Made by a program: the position numbers and the translations under genes | IMG/VR virus record: IMGVR_UViG_3300026183_000019 | Location: 1-35,449 of that record | Strand: one strand, 5' to 3' | DNA: 35,449 nucleotides | From: a virus | Shown: one piece after another, positions 16,198 to 26,700 of the stretch | Layout: the number at the start of each line of letters is the position of its first letter | Position numbering within the stretch: the first letter of the stretch is position 1 | Notes under the pieces: model-generated | Seen by the model: the letters and a program-made list of their open reading frames with translations, nothing else | Databases searched by the model: none | What the model was told of the DNA's origin: nothing

Positions 16198-16589
16198 TGT
16201 TTGCAAAAATAAAAGATAATATAGGTTTAATAGCAACTGCTATTGCTCTTATGGGAACAATAGGAACAGGTTTATCAACTGCTGGCGAAATAGTAAACAC
16301 TCTTCAAGGCATTGATGACAGAATGAATCAAGTTGAAGTAGATTTTGAAATGCTAAAAGAAAGCACATTCGTACAAGGCGATATAGCTGTTCTGTTTGAA
16401 AAAGTGCAGAAACTAGAAATAGCTAATGATACTAACCAATATGTCCAAATTGAAAAATGGGAATGGGATGATATGAAAATACAAATTACTCGTCTTGAAA
16501 CACAACTTATGGACCAAGAACAAGATTTAATGCTAGTCAGAGAAATACAAACTAGATTAGCTTGGATAGAAGCGAATTGTTGTAGATAA
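16197..16589 (+). CDS. Membrane-anchored coiled-coil protein
   Basis: A 130-residue protein with one N-terminal hydrophobic segment (residues 8-27, IGLIATAIALMGTIGTGLST), followed by helical, heptad-like sequence to the end (VEVDFEMLKES, LFEKVQKLEI, IQITRLETQLMDQEQ). It ends in a Cys pair (NCCR). XhlA-like holin accessory proteins and tail-tip injection proteins share this layout; I cannot tell them apart here. GAGGA (16185-16189) lies seven bases before the ATG. Both ends are TAATG junctions, coupling it to the tape measure gene and to the next small gene. A role at the membrane during DNA entry or lysis is an inference. Confidence 0.75.
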   Translation: MFAKIKDNIGLIATAIALMGTIGTGLSTAGEIVNTLQGIDDRMNQVEVDFEMLKESTFVQGDIAVLFEKVQKLEIANDTNQYVQIEKWEWDDMKIQITRLETQLMDQEQDLMLVREIQTRLAWIEANCCR

Positions 16590-16711
16590 TGATTGATAAT
16601 AAAGAAAAACATTATTTAAAAGCTTGTAAATCAGATTTTAAATGCGGTAATTATTTTTATGGACCTAAATATCAGTTCTGTGAAAAATGTAGAGCAAAGG
16701 AGATGTGCTAA
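16589..16711 (+). CDS. 40-residue cysteine-rich mini-protein
   Basis: A tiny gene filling the space between the coiled-coil protein and the minor tail gene. It starts at the ATG of one TAATG junction and ends at the TAA of another. The product has five cysteines (C13, C19, C31, C34, C40) with a CEKC knuckle, so it probably binds zinc. The AAAGGAG site of the next gene lies inside its 3' end. No family is recognised. The exact fit between two coupled junctions, and the Cys pattern, argue that it is a real gene rather than a gap. Confidence 0.65.
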   Translation: MIDNKEKHYLKACKSDFKCGNYFYGPKYQFCEKCRAKEMC

Positions 16712-17973
16712 TGGCTAATACACATCAAGTTACTATTGGACATTTAAGTTTTACTTCCCCTAGTAATTTAAACTTTCAAACAGACCCAACAACTAGAAAC
16801 TACAATTTATCTGGAACAATAGCTCATACATCTGATAATAAATTGGATTTAGATGAAGTTAAATATATTAGAGATGAACTTTCTTCAATGGCTAATTATG
16901 GAATATTTTACCCTTTAACTTATACAGGAGATAGCTCACTTAAAGGATATTGTAAAATTGAAAATGCTAGCGTAGATATTACAAGATATGGTGGTGCTGG
17001 TGTTAAATATAACATATCCGGTACATGGTTAGGAAATCCCGGAGAAATAAGATTTGAATCACAATTCTCTGGTGCGTTATTAGATAATGACCATAGTATT
17101 ACTTCTACTACTTCTCAATTTTTTGCTATACCAGAACAAGCATATTCAGTACACATACCTACTGTAGGAACTGGTTCAGCTCCAAATGTTGAAACTAGAA
17201 TTGCTAGCTACGGAGAGGGAACAATTAACTTAAATTACTTTAGTGGTGCAAACATAAGAACAGACAATGTTGAATTTGAGTGTAACCCTATAGATTATTT
17301 AAAAGGCGCAGTAAAGGTTTCTACTAATGGAAAAGTTAGAAATGGTTTATTAAGTCCTAACGATAATGTTGACCAAGCAGTTATAGAAAATGGATTAGTA
17401 AAGTTTGAGTTAACAAACAGTAATACAGAATCAAGATTTACAATATCACTTTGGGATAGTGATGATTGGAGAAGTGTAAAAGAGTTTGCCTTATCTAAAG
17501 GTACATCACAAACAGAATGGTTAGGTTGGAATACAGTACAGATTATTAAAAACTATGCTGAGTGTGCAACATTAAGATTTACTTCACAAGCAAACAATGA
17601 TGGTAGTGGTAGGTTGACATTTGATGTTTCTCTAAGAAGAGGGTCAAGATACTTTAGCTTGATTGTTCATTCTTACGGAAATGCTGACGAAATAAGAATA
17701 CAGAGAACAACCACAGAAGCATGTAGTTCTGGTACAGGTTATATTGTATCTTCTACAAATGATTCAGAAGGAAACTTTTTTATTCTTGGTTCGCCTAACA
17801 CCTTTAGCGAAGATTTAACTGAAGGTGGAATTTACCTTACTGCTACACAAATGAAGGCATTTATAGGTTTTTGTTTTGACGGAACTTCTGCTGCTGGAGA
17901 AAATACTGCGGATAAAATGAGAGACGCATATTTTGATTATTTGTATGAGCATGTAAGGGTAATTCGTTCATGA
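16711..17973 (+). CDS. Minor tail protein (distal-tail/baseplate type, tentative)
   Basis: A 420-residue, mostly beta-strand protein. The N-terminal part (HQVTIGHLSFTSPSNLNF, then LDLDEVKYIRDELSSMANYGIFYPLTYTGD) resembles structural tail proteins that contact the tube end. Residues from about 185 form a second beta-rich part, WDSDDWRSVKEFAL to RGSRYFSLIVHS, with a jelly-roll-like look. I chose ATG 16711 over a GTG at 16705, because AAAGGAG (16696-16702) is eight bases upstream and the TAATG junction fits. Position after the tape measure and before the hub is that of a distal tail protein. It ends in ATGA with the next gene. Confidence 0.7.
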   Translation: MANTHQVTIGHLSFTSPSNLNFQTDPTTRNYNLSGTIAHTSDNKLDLDEVKYIRDELSSMANYGIFYPLTYTGDSSLKGYCKIENASVDITRYGGAGVKYNISGTWLGNPGEIRFESQFSGALLDNDHSITSTTSQFFAIPEQAYSVHIPTVGTGSAPNVETRIASYGEGTINLNYFSGANIRTDNVEFECNPIDYLKGAVKVSTNGKVRNGLLSPNDNVDQAVIENGLVKFELTNSNTESRFTISLWDSDDWRSVKEFALSKGTSQTEWLGWNTVQIIKNYAECATLRFTSQANNDGSGRLTFDVSLRRGSRYFSLIVHSYGNADEIRIQRTTTEACSSGTGYIVSSTNDSEGNFFILGSPNTFSEDLTEGGIYLTATQMKAFIGFCFDGTSAAGENTADKMRDAYFDYLYEHVRVIRS

Positions 17974-20969
17974 GTGTAAATGAAAAATTAATGACTCCCG
18001 GCACATTTAATGTGCTATTAAATTTAGAAACAACACCAAACTCTGTTGTCAATACTGTTGAGCCATGGGGTAACATAGTTCTTACTCCTACAAGAATATC
18101 CCCAGAGGAATTTACTGACGCACAAATTCGTGATATGGCTAGGTATGTAGGTATTATAACTTCTCAAGAAATTGGAGAAGAAGGTATAGATGTAAGCGGT
18201 CAAGGTGTACTTGCATATTTAGGTGATAGTGATTCTCGCGGTATGGTTCTTGCAAGAAATGCAGGTGTAGGTGCTGTAAGAAGTTATGTTAATGACACAT
18301 TAGATGATGTTATTGATAGAAATACTTCTACTCCTTATGGAATACTAAGAGATGAAGAAACTAATCAAAGAGCTGTAAGAAAAGGTACAGTAACTGAAGT
18401 TGATTTTGATACAACAGTATTATTACTTAACTTTGAAGGTACTGATGGAGATACTACAACTACTGATGGTTCTGAATATACTCAAAATCAGATAATTACA
18501 TTTATTGATACTGCTGATATATCTAGTGACCAAGCAAAGTATGGAAGTACAAGTCTTAACTTATCAACTGATGGATATGTAACAGTTGCTGATAGACCAG
18601 AATTAGATTTAACATTTAGAGATTTTACAATTGAATGGTGGGAATATAGAACATCTTCTAGTGGTAATGCTACTGTTATTGCTAGAAATAACGACACTTA
18701 TTCTCCATGGATAGCCGGTAAATTAGTTAGTGGTAACAATAGATTTCTTGTAACACACGACGGAGATGGTTATAACGAATCAGAAGACTTAAACATGAAT
18801 ATGGGTTCTATTAACTTAAATCAATGGAATCATTTTGCCGTATCTCGTCAAGGAGGAAAATTTAGAACATTCAAAAACGGTGTTAAAGTTTCAGAAGCAA
18901 CTAGAGATGAGCTTTACATAAGAGTTAGTTCTGAATCTTTGCAAATTGGTAAAGGACAGGATGGTAACTATTTTGAAGGGTATTTAGACGCTTTAGTAAT
19001 TACTAGAGGAGAAGCAAAGTATTGGGACTCTCCTTTTCTTTTTAGTGTAAATCCTCCATCAGCACAGACTGCTGCTAAAACATATACAGGTAAACACTAT
19101 ATGGAGTCTGCATATAAAGCTATAAAAGATGTTTGTGTAGCTTTAGGTGCAGAGTTCAAAATGAACAATGACGGAACTATAGATGTTGGTCCACCTTCTG
19201 CTTTATTTACGGGACATGAAAACAATACACCACAAGGAATGATTGTTAGAGATTTATCTGGTGCTGACCCACAAATAAAAGGTTATTCTGGAATAGATTT
19301 AAGTACAGAGTTCAACGCAGAAGATTATGTAAGCCGTGTAGAACTTATAGCCTCTAACTATGGTGTAGAAATAAACTTAGGTCAAGCAGACGCTAAAAGT
19401 GTACCTTATAAAGATTTGTTTGGTAATACATTAGAGAGAATACAGATACTATCTGAAAATGATGTACCAGATTCATTAAGAGATGTAAGAGCAGAAGCAT
19501 ACTTAAATGAATACAATAAAATACAGAAAACTTTAAATGTAGGTTTAGAAGATTATGATGTTTCTGGAGATATTGGTGTAGGAGATATTATCTTTGTCTG
19601 GGACCCAGATGTAGGATTTGAAGATACAGACAATGACGCTAATTTAGAAAACAGAGATAAACACGAAATAACTTATCAAGGTCAAATATTACATCCAATA
19701 AAAATTAGAGTTATGGGACTTAGCTTTCCTATAACAGATGAAATGGGTGTGTTTTATAGAGATGGTAATGGTAATTACACAGATTTAACAGATTATGTAG
19801 AGTTTGAAGTTGGAGTAACTCAAATAGAAGTAGGTTCTACTACAAGAAATATAAACGAAGATTTAAGAGGTTCTGGTTCAATAATTGCAGTTGGTGGTAC
19901 TAATGAATTTACAGTACCAGACGCACCTACAGGTTTTACTGCTGCTACTGGAACTTATCAAGATGGAACAGGTAGACCTTTTGCTTTTGCTAAGTTAAGT
20001 TGGGAACAACCTACTAACACTGACGGTTCAAGAATTACTGATGGAAATATGTATCGCGTAAGATACAGACAGGTAACTGATAGTGATGGTAATAACTTAA
20101 TTGACCAAAACGATAATCAAGTTACTGACTATGAATACTTAACAGTAGAGTTTGGAACTACATCTGTAGTTATAAAAGGTTTAGGTTCTCAAAACACTTA
20201 TGAGTTTGGAGTAGCTGCAATTGATAACTCTGGATTCTCTGGAGGATTTAGTGTGCTATCAGCAGTAGCTATGCCGGCAGACGCAACTGTCCCACCAGAA
20301 CCATTGCCTCCAACAGGTACTTATGGAACTGTTGCTGGTAATCCAACTCGTGTACAGATACAACATAACTTAGGTGCAGCTAAAGACTCAGATGGAAACC
20401 CTATTTCTAACCCTACAAACTTTTCTCTACCAGTAGATATTGACCACTTAAATGTTTATCGTGGTCTTACATCAGATTTTACAATTAGTTCTAGTAATTT
20501 AGTAGGACAAATAGAAGCAAAGTCAGCACATGTTACTTTAGGAATACCAGCTATTGGTGATTTCCCTTCATCAACAGAAGGTGTTGCATATTATAAAGTA
20601 ACAGCAGTTGATGTTGCTGGTAACGAATCAGACCCTTCTACAGCAGGTCAAGTAACAGAGGTTTTAATTAATACTCAATTTATATCTAACGCTGCTATTA
20701 CAAGTGCAAAGATAGAAGACTTAGCAGTTACAAATGCAAAGATAAATGATTTATCTGCTGGAAAAATTACCGCAGGAACTATTAGCGGTAAAGAAATTAT
20801 TATAGATACAGATAGCTCTGACCCATTAAATCCAGTACTTGGAACAATAAGAAGTGACAACTATGTTAACGGTACAGCAGGTTGGATAATTAAGTCCGAT
20901 GGTACAGTTGAGTTCGAGGGCGGAGAGTTCCGTGGTACACTTAGAGCTGGGGAGATACACATAGGATAA
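17970..20969 (+). CDS. Tail hub / central fibre protein with a LamG-like lectin insertion and fibronectin domains
   Basis: A 999-residue protein. Residues 1-140 and 370-640 look like one tail-hub unit, with VSGQGVLAYLGDSDSRG early and KTYTGKHYMESAYKAIKDV plus EFKMNNDGTIDVG later. It is interrupted at about 145-357 by a LamG/concanavalin-A-type beta sandwich (TVLLLNFEG, AKYGSTSLNLSTDGYVTV, FTIEWWEYRT, LNQWNHFAVSR, GYLDALVITRGEA). Residues 645-900 hold one or two fibronectin type III domains (PDAPTGFTAATG, YRVRYRQV, TYEFGVAAID). The end, AAITSAKIEDLAVTNAKI to GAGEIHIG-like sequence, is the helix-to-fibre transition common in central tail fibres. It starts within ATGA of the minor tail gene and leads into the S74 fibre through TAATG. 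Confidence 0.8.
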   Translation: MSVNEKLMTPGTFNVLLNLETTPNSVVNTVEPWGNIVLTPTRISPEEFTDAQIRDMARYVGIITSQEIGEEGIDVSGQGVLAYLGDSDSRGMVLARNAGVGAVRSYVNDTLDDVIDRNTSTPYGILRDEETNQRAVRKGTVTEVDFDTTVLLLNFEGTDGDTTTTDGSEYTQNQIITFIDTADISSDQAKYGSTSLNLSTDGYVTVADRPELDLTFRDFTIEWWEYRTSSSGNATVIARNNDTYSPWIAGKLVSGNNRFLVTHDGDGYNESEDLNMNMGSINLNQWNHFAVSRQGGKFRTFKNGVKVSEATRDELYIRVSSESLQIGKGQDGNYFEGYLDALVITRGEAKYWDSPFLFSVNPPSAQTAAKTYTGKHYMESAYKAIKDVCVALGAEFKMNNDGTIDVGPPSALFTGHENNTPQGMIVRDLSGADPQIKGYSGIDLSTEFNAEDYVSRVELIASNYGVEINLGQADAKSVPYKDLFGNTLERIQILSENDVPDSLRDVRAEAYLNEYNKIQKTLNVGLEDYDVSGDIGVGDIIFVWDPDVGFEDTDNDANLENRDKHEITYQGQILHPIKIRVMGLSFPITDEMGVFYRDGNGNYTDLTDYVEFEVGVTQIEVGSTTRNINEDLRGSGSIIAVGGTNEFTVPDAPTGFTAATGTYQDGTGRPFAFAKLSWEQPTNTDGSRITDGNMYRVRYRQVTDSDGNNLIDQNDNQVTDYEYLTVEFGTTSVVIKGLGSQNTYEFGVAAIDNSGFSGGFSVLSAVAMPADATVPPEPLPPTGTYGTVAGNPTRVQIQHNLGAAKDSDGNPISNPTNFSLPVDIDHLNVYRGLTSDFTISSSNLVGQIEAKSAHVTLGIPAIGDFPSSTEGVAYYKVTAVDVAGNESDPSTAGQVTEVLINTQFISNAAITSAKIEDLAVTNAKINDLSAGKITAGTISGKEIIIDTDSSDPLNPVLGTIRSDNYVNGTAGWIIKSDGTVEFEGGEFRGTLRAGEIHIG

Positions 20970-22303
20970 TGGCAGTAGCAGACGGATTTCATGTAGATAC
21001 TAACGGAAACCTTTGGTTAGGTTCTGATAGAGAAACTTTTGACGCAACAACTCGTTCAGAAGCACCTTTCTATGTTTATGCAAATGGTGACTTAGTAGCA
21101 AATTCTGGAACTTTTTCTGGAGATATTTCTGGTGCTAGTGGTACATTTACCGGTAGCATAACTGGTGCTAGTGGTACTTTTACAGGTGACTTATCTGGTG
21201 CAGATATTTCTGGTGGAACAATAAACATTGGTAACGGTACATTTCAAGTAGATTCATCTGGTAACTTAACAGCTACCTCTGCAACTATTTCCGGTTATAT
21301 AAACGCTGGTGGTGCTGCTACTGATATTAATGATAATTCTACTCAAATAAATGGTGGAAGAATACAAGCAAACAGTTTAGATGTAAATAGTGTTATTACA
21401 AATGATTTAGATTTTAATAACTTATCAATAGATTCACAAGATATTATAAATACACTTGTTGATAACGCAATATTAGCCAAAATAACTAATGGTGCTATAT
21501 CAGAGGCTAAATTAGGTTCTATATCCGCAAGTAAAATTACTGCTGGTACTTTGTCAGGTTTTACAATATCTGGTGGTTCTGTTACTGGTGTAGCAGTAAA
21601 TGCTACAGGACTTGATGTTACTTCCACTGCTTCAGACGCAATTGATTGTGCTGGTGGTGTAGACGCAGAAGGTGTAGTGAGTGGTTCTACATTTCAACAT
21701 TCTCAAACAAGCTCTAATGTAGGATTTGCTTCAAGTTATGTATATTTAAGAGGTGGTGGCACAACAGATTTTGCTGGTGGTGATGAAAATATAAGCTATC
21801 ATCATTTAAGACCATCTTTTAATAATCTTTATGACTTAGGTACATCTAGTTATAGATGGGATGATGTATATGCAACTAACGGAACAATAAATACTTCTGA
21901 TATAACTTTAAAAGAAAATATTGTAGCAACAGATTTAGGTTTAGACTTTATAAATGATTTGACACCTATTGAATTTACTTGGAAAGCTTACGGTGGCGGA
22001 ACAGTTTCACAAGGACCAGATTTAGATGATATAACTATCGAAACACCACCAGCTGGAACTAGAACACACTTAGGTTTTTCAGCACAAGATATAAAAGAAA
22101 AATTAATTACTCATAAAGGTGCTGAACAAAATATAGCTGTATATACAGAATCACAATATGACGAAAATTTCAATTCAGAAACTATGACTAATGAATTTGG
22201 ACTAAGAACAGCAGAGCTTATCCCAGTGTTGGTAAAAGCTATACAAGAACTCTCAGCTAAGAATGATGAGCTAGAATCAAGATTGGCAGCATTGGAGGCA
22301 TAA
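20969..22303 (+). CDS. Tail fibre with C-terminal S74 intramolecular chaperone
   Basis: A 444-residue fibre. Residues 45-85 hold short Ser-Gly-Thr repeats (SGTFSGDISGASGTFTG, repeated three times), suited to a triple beta-helix. Residues 275-300 carry the recurring DLGTSSYRWDDVYA module. The C-terminus from residue 310 is a peptidase S74 chaperone: S310-D-I-T-L-K315 supplies the Ser-Lys dyad, followed by LDFINDLTPIEFTWK, THLGFSAQDIKE, LIPVLVKAIQEL and a final coiled coil. In this family the domain drives trimer folding and cuts itself off at the Ser, releasing about 135 residues. It is coupled on both sides by TAATG; GGGGAG lies about 14 bases before the start. Confidence 0.88.
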   Translation: MAVADGFHVDTNGNLWLGSDRETFDATTRSEAPFYVYANGDLVANSGTFSGDISGASGTFTGSITGASGTFTGDLSGADISGGTINIGNGTFQVDSSGNLTATSATISGYINAGGAATDINDNSTQINGGRIQANSLDVNSVITNDLDFNNLSIDSQDIINTLVDNAILAKITNGAISEAKLGSISASKITAGTLSGFTISGGSVTGVAVNATGLDVTSTASDAIDCAGGVDAEGVVSGSTFQHSQTSSNVGFASSYVYLRGGGTTDFAGGDENISYHHLRPSFNNLYDLGTSSYRWDDVYATNGTINTSDITLKENIVATDLGLDFINDLTPIEFTWKAYGGGTVSQGPDLDDITIETPPAGTRTHLGFSAQDIKEKLITHKGAEQNIAVYTESQYDENFNSETMTNEFGLRTAELIPVLVKAIQELSAKNDELESRLAALEA

Positions 22304-22599
22304 TGGCTGAAGAAGTAAAAAAAACAAAACCAAAACAAAACAAAGAAGTTTTTGAATATAAGTTAATGAGCCATGGAGATAAATTATCTTTATTACTTGA
22401 AGGTATGTACGAACTAGAACAAGCTTTGTTCAATCACAATATTAATAGATTAGATGAAAAACATTCTGAATATCCAGCATGGAAAGCAACTAATGATGAA
22501 TTAGAAGCAGAGGTATACAGATTAAGATATATATATGAAAAAATGGGAGGCGGATGGGATAATACTCAAGAATATGATGAGTATGGAGAACCTGTCTAA
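22303..22599 (+). CDS. Small protein following the S74 fibre, possible fibre chaperone
   Basis: A 98-residue, charged, mostly helical protein (LSLLLEGMYELEQALFNHNI, TNDELEAEVYRLRYIYEKMG) with a Lys-rich start and a short acidic end. No family is recognised. GGAGG (22294-22298) lies four bases before the ATG. It joins its neighbours at TAATG on both sides and sits between two fibre genes, the usual place for a fibre assembly helper. The role is inferred from position only. Confidence 0.75.
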   Translation: MAEEVKKTKPKQNKEVFEYKLMSHGDKLSLLLEGMYELEQALFNHNINRLDEKHSEYPAWKATNDELEAEVYRLRYIYEKMGGGWDNTQEYDEYGEPV

Positions 22600-23735
22600 T
22601 GGCCCAAGTAACACATTCTGATTTAACACTAGAGATGGCAACTGACCCATCTTATACATATACATTTGAAGGATATCAAGCAAGTAACTACATAGTAAGT
22701 ATTGAATCTCTTAATGACATTCTTTATTTAGACGGTAAGTCTATATTTTCTGATGGTGCATTATCAATAGGTACAACTAATAGCAATCCTGTATATTTAG
22801 GTGCTGATTCTACTGAATACTTAAAAATAGAAACAGACGGAAAGATAAACTTTCTTTCTGGGAAAATGTCCATAAATGGAGATACCGGTACTGTTGGTCA
22901 ATTCTTACAAACTGATGGTAATGGAAATATTTCATGGGAAACTATGGATTACACCCAGAATGCTTTTAGTAACATAGCAGTATCTGGGGAAGTTACAGTA
23001 ACAGCAGATAATACAGAAGATACTTTAACTCTTGTAGCTGGCTCTGGTATAGATATATCAACTTCTGGTAATAATATAACAATTGCTAGCGATAGTACAG
23101 CACACAACACATTCAAATATATGGATGTTATTGCTGGTGCTGGTCAAGCTAGTGGAAGTACTATTGAAGCTGATAATCAAAATGACACTCTTACATTTGT
23201 AGCTGGTCAAGGAATAGACTTAGACTTTAACACACAAAATGACAGAATAACTATATCATCTGTACAAGTAGGTGAATCAAACCAGAATGCTTTGTCTAAC
23301 ATTGCAGTGTCTGGACAAAGTACAATTACATCTAGTTCTCAAACAGATAGTATTGAATTAGCTACTTCTACAGATAGAAATAAATTAGAGATTACTACAG
23401 ATACATCATCTAATACTGTGAATCTAAAAGCTGTCTTACCAAGAACTTTAAGTATGAGTGGTAGAATACCAACAAGGCTAAGTGACGGTACACTATCTGG
23501 AATGCCTGTTAAAAACCACTTTGTCAACCGTACAGTATCTGGTGCAGAAGTAAGTGGTGGAGGTACATCCGTAGGTTTTAGTACTCGAGCTGTTGTTTGT
23601 AATGAAGCTGATGGAACTATTCATAAAGTAACAATGCCGGCTTCAAATAACAATAGTCTTTTATTTACATTAACAGAAGCAGACGGAAGCACACAGCAAG
23701 AGTTTGAAATAGATATGGCAGAAAGCAATATATAA
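22599..23735 (+). CDS. Tail fibre/appendage protein with three internal repeats
   Basis: A 378-residue beta-rich protein. Three repeats of about 45 residues cover the middle: SNIAVSGEVTVTADN..DTLTLVAGSGIDIS, then YMDVIAGAG..NDTLTFVAGQGIDLD, then SNIAVSGQSTITSS. The block NDTLTFVAG also occurs in the fibre at 29227. Near residue 115 the FLQTDGNGNISW motif is typical of phage fibres. The C-terminal 100 residues have no recognised domain. No strong ribosome site is seen; translation is probably coupled by TAATG. The next gene starts directly after its stop. Confidence 0.75.
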   Translation: MAQVTHSDLTLEMATDPSYTYTFEGYQASNYIVSIESLNDILYLDGKSIFSDGALSIGTTNSNPVYLGADSTEYLKIETDGKINFLSGKMSINGDTGTVGQFLQTDGNGNISWETMDYTQNAFSNIAVSGEVTVTADNTEDTLTLVAGSGIDISTSGNNITIASDSTAHNTFKYMDVIAGAGQASGSTIEADNQNDTLTFVAGQGIDLDFNTQNDRITISSVQVGESNQNALSNIAVSGQSTITSSSQTDSIELATSTDRNKLEITTDTSSNTVNLKAVLPRTLSMSGRIPTRLSDGTLSGMPVKNHFVNRTVSGAEVSGGGTSVGFSTRAVVCNEADGTIHKVTMPASNNNSLLFTLTEADGSTQQEFEIDMAESNI

Positions 23736-26700
23736 ATGGCAGTAAAATCCCCAATTAGGTATGTGTTCGATGGCGATGGTAATATTGTCGAATTTTCCGA
23801 GTTTCAAGCCGCAGATTTTATTGCAATATCAGATGGTGGTACTGGAGCTAATACAGCTTTAGGTGCCGCACAAGCTTTAGGTTTAGAAATCGGTGTAGAG
23901 GTTCAAGCCTATGATATAAACTTAGACCAATTAGCTGCTTTAAATCCAACAGATTCAAACTTTATTGTTGGTAATGGTTCAGAGTGGGTAGTAGAATCTG
24001 GCTCTACAGTTAGAGATTCATTAGGTTTAGGAACATCTGATGATGTTCAATTCAACACAATACTTACATCAAACTTAACAGTTAGTGGTCCTTCTATAGC
24101 ATTAGAGGGAGCTACAGATGACGCTTTTGAAACTACTTTATTAGTTACAGACCCAACTGCCGATAGAACAATTACTTTTCCAGACGCAACTGGAACTGTA
24201 GTACTAGATAGCCTTGCACAAACTTTAACAAACAAAACTATTGACTATGACGATAACACTATACAAGATTTTGAATTAGGTGCATTTAAAGCCTCTGTCA
24301 TTGTTACTGAAGTAGAAGGTATTGGCTCTAACGATAGTGATACACAAATTGCAACTACTGCCGCAATCATTGATTATGTAGGAGCACAACTTACACTTGA
24401 AGACTTAGACTTTGCAGGTGATACAGGAACCGGTGCAGTTGATTTAGACAGTCAATCGCTTACTATTGCTGGAACTGCAAACGAAATAGAAACTAGTGCT
24501 AGTGGTCAGACTTTGACAATTGGTTTACCAGATGATGTAACAATTGGAAACAACTTAACAGTAGATGGTACTTTTTATTCAGATGATATAACTGCCGCTT
24601 CTATTAGTGCTACTGGTGATGTAACTATTACAGGAAACCTTACAGTTCAAGGTAATACCACTTCTGTTGAATCTAATACAGTAACTATTGGCGACGCAAT
24701 ACTTGAACTTAATGCAGATGAAACTGGAGCACCTACTGCTAATGCTGGTTTAGAAGTAAATAGAGGAACAAGTACTAATGTAGATTTACTTTGGGACGAA
24801 ACTAATGATAGATGGACAGTTGGAGCTTATGATTTTGTAGCCGCTAACTTTATCGGAGATTTGACAGGAACAGCTGATGTAGCTGACGCTTTGTCATCTG
24901 CGGTAACGGTAGAGCTTACAGGAGATGTATCTGGTTCTGCAACATTTACAAATGCTGGAGATACTGCAACAATATCTGCCACTATTCAACCAGACAGCGT
25001 TGCTTTAGGAACAGACACAACTGGAAACTATGTAGAAGATATTACAGCTGGAGATGGTCTTTCTACTACTGGTACAGCAAGTGAAGGTCAAACACCAACT
25101 CTTTCTGTAAATGTAGATGATAGCTCTATAGAAATAGACACTGATATATTACAAGTAAAAGCACTTGGTATAACAAATGCAATGCTTGCTGGTTCTATTG
25201 AGAATGCAAAACTTACAAATAGCGATATAACTTTTACAGACGGAACTACTCCTAGCGATATAGCTCTTGGCGATACAGTTACATTTACAGGTGGTACAGG
25301 TGTAACAATAACTAATACTGCTGGAAACTTTGATTTTAGTTTTGACATAGCAGAAGTAAAAGCTGATATAGATGAATATGCACAAGACGCACTTAATGAC
25401 GCATTTACAGCTGGAACTCAAACAAGAATAACAGTAGCTTATGATGATAATGCAAACTCACTAAGTTACACAGTTGAAGATGATTTATCTCTTTACGACA
25501 ACACTACTTCTGCTTTTATAACTGCAAGTAGTACAGATACACTTACAAACAAAACTTTTGACGCTAATGGTACTGGTAACAGTATATCTAATATTGAAGT
25601 AGCAGATTTAGCTGCCTCTGCTGTTGTAACAGAAGCCGAAGGTATAGGTTCAAATGATAATGATACAACTATTCCTACATCTGCTGCTGTTGTAGATTAT
25701 GTAGCTGCGCAAATTACTTTAGAAGATTTAGATATAGCTGGCGATACTGGAACTGGTTCAATTGACCTTGATTCTCAAACACTAACAATAGCTGGTGGAA
25801 CTGGACTTGATACTACTGTATCTGGTCAAACAGTAACAGTAGATATTGACAGTACTGTAGTTACATTAACTGGAACTCAAACTTTAAGTAACAAAACACT
25901 TGAAGCCACAACTATAGCTGGACATCTGATACCCGACACAGATGTTACCTATGACTTAGGTTCTAGTACATATAAGTTCAGAGATTTATATCTAAGTGGT
26001 TCATCAATCTACTTAGATACAAATACAATAACTTTAAATAGTGGAAACTATGAATTTAGTGATGGTTCAAATATTATTACAATGCCAATTGCTTCTACTG
26101 ATACATTAGTCGCAAGAGATACTTCAGACACATTAAGTAATAAGACTGTTATAGATACAGATAACACAATGGTTAAAACTATTGTTGTTGATGTAGCTAA
26201 TAATAAATTTAGATTTAATGGAGTAGAAGAAGCTACTCTTAACTTAGAAGCAAATATCAACTATAGATTTGATTTATCAGACACATCTCTTGCAACAGAT
26301 AACTTTGCATTGTCTGAAACAGAAGATGGTTCTAACACAGTAGTTAGCTCTACTTATGTAACAGATGAGTTTGACCCATCACAAATTATTTCAGACACAA
26401 TTACATTTACAGCTGCTCATGGTCTAACAACTGGAGATGAGATTCAGTATGACCAAAATGCTGACTTTGAAATTGACGGTTTAACAAGTGGGACTGACTA
26501 TTATGCAATAGTAGTAAGTACTACTGAAATACAAGTTGCAGCTTCTGCGTCTGACGCAAGTGCTGGAACACAAATAACTATTGCAAATGGTAGTGCTACA
26601 ACTAACCAATTATTTAGAACATATACCTACACCTATGGTAGTGAATATACAACTGGATTAACTACTGTTGGTACACAAGGTCAAGCTGGTGCTTATAAAG

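Noticed and set aside
16705-16710. GTG start for the minor tail gene
   Set aside because: The ATG at 16711 has better Shine-Dalgarno spacing and a TAATG junction with the small gene before it.
25149-25421. Antisense frame rich in Cys
   Set aside because: Complement of Thr/Ala-rich fibre codons (ACA read as TGT); no supporting signal.
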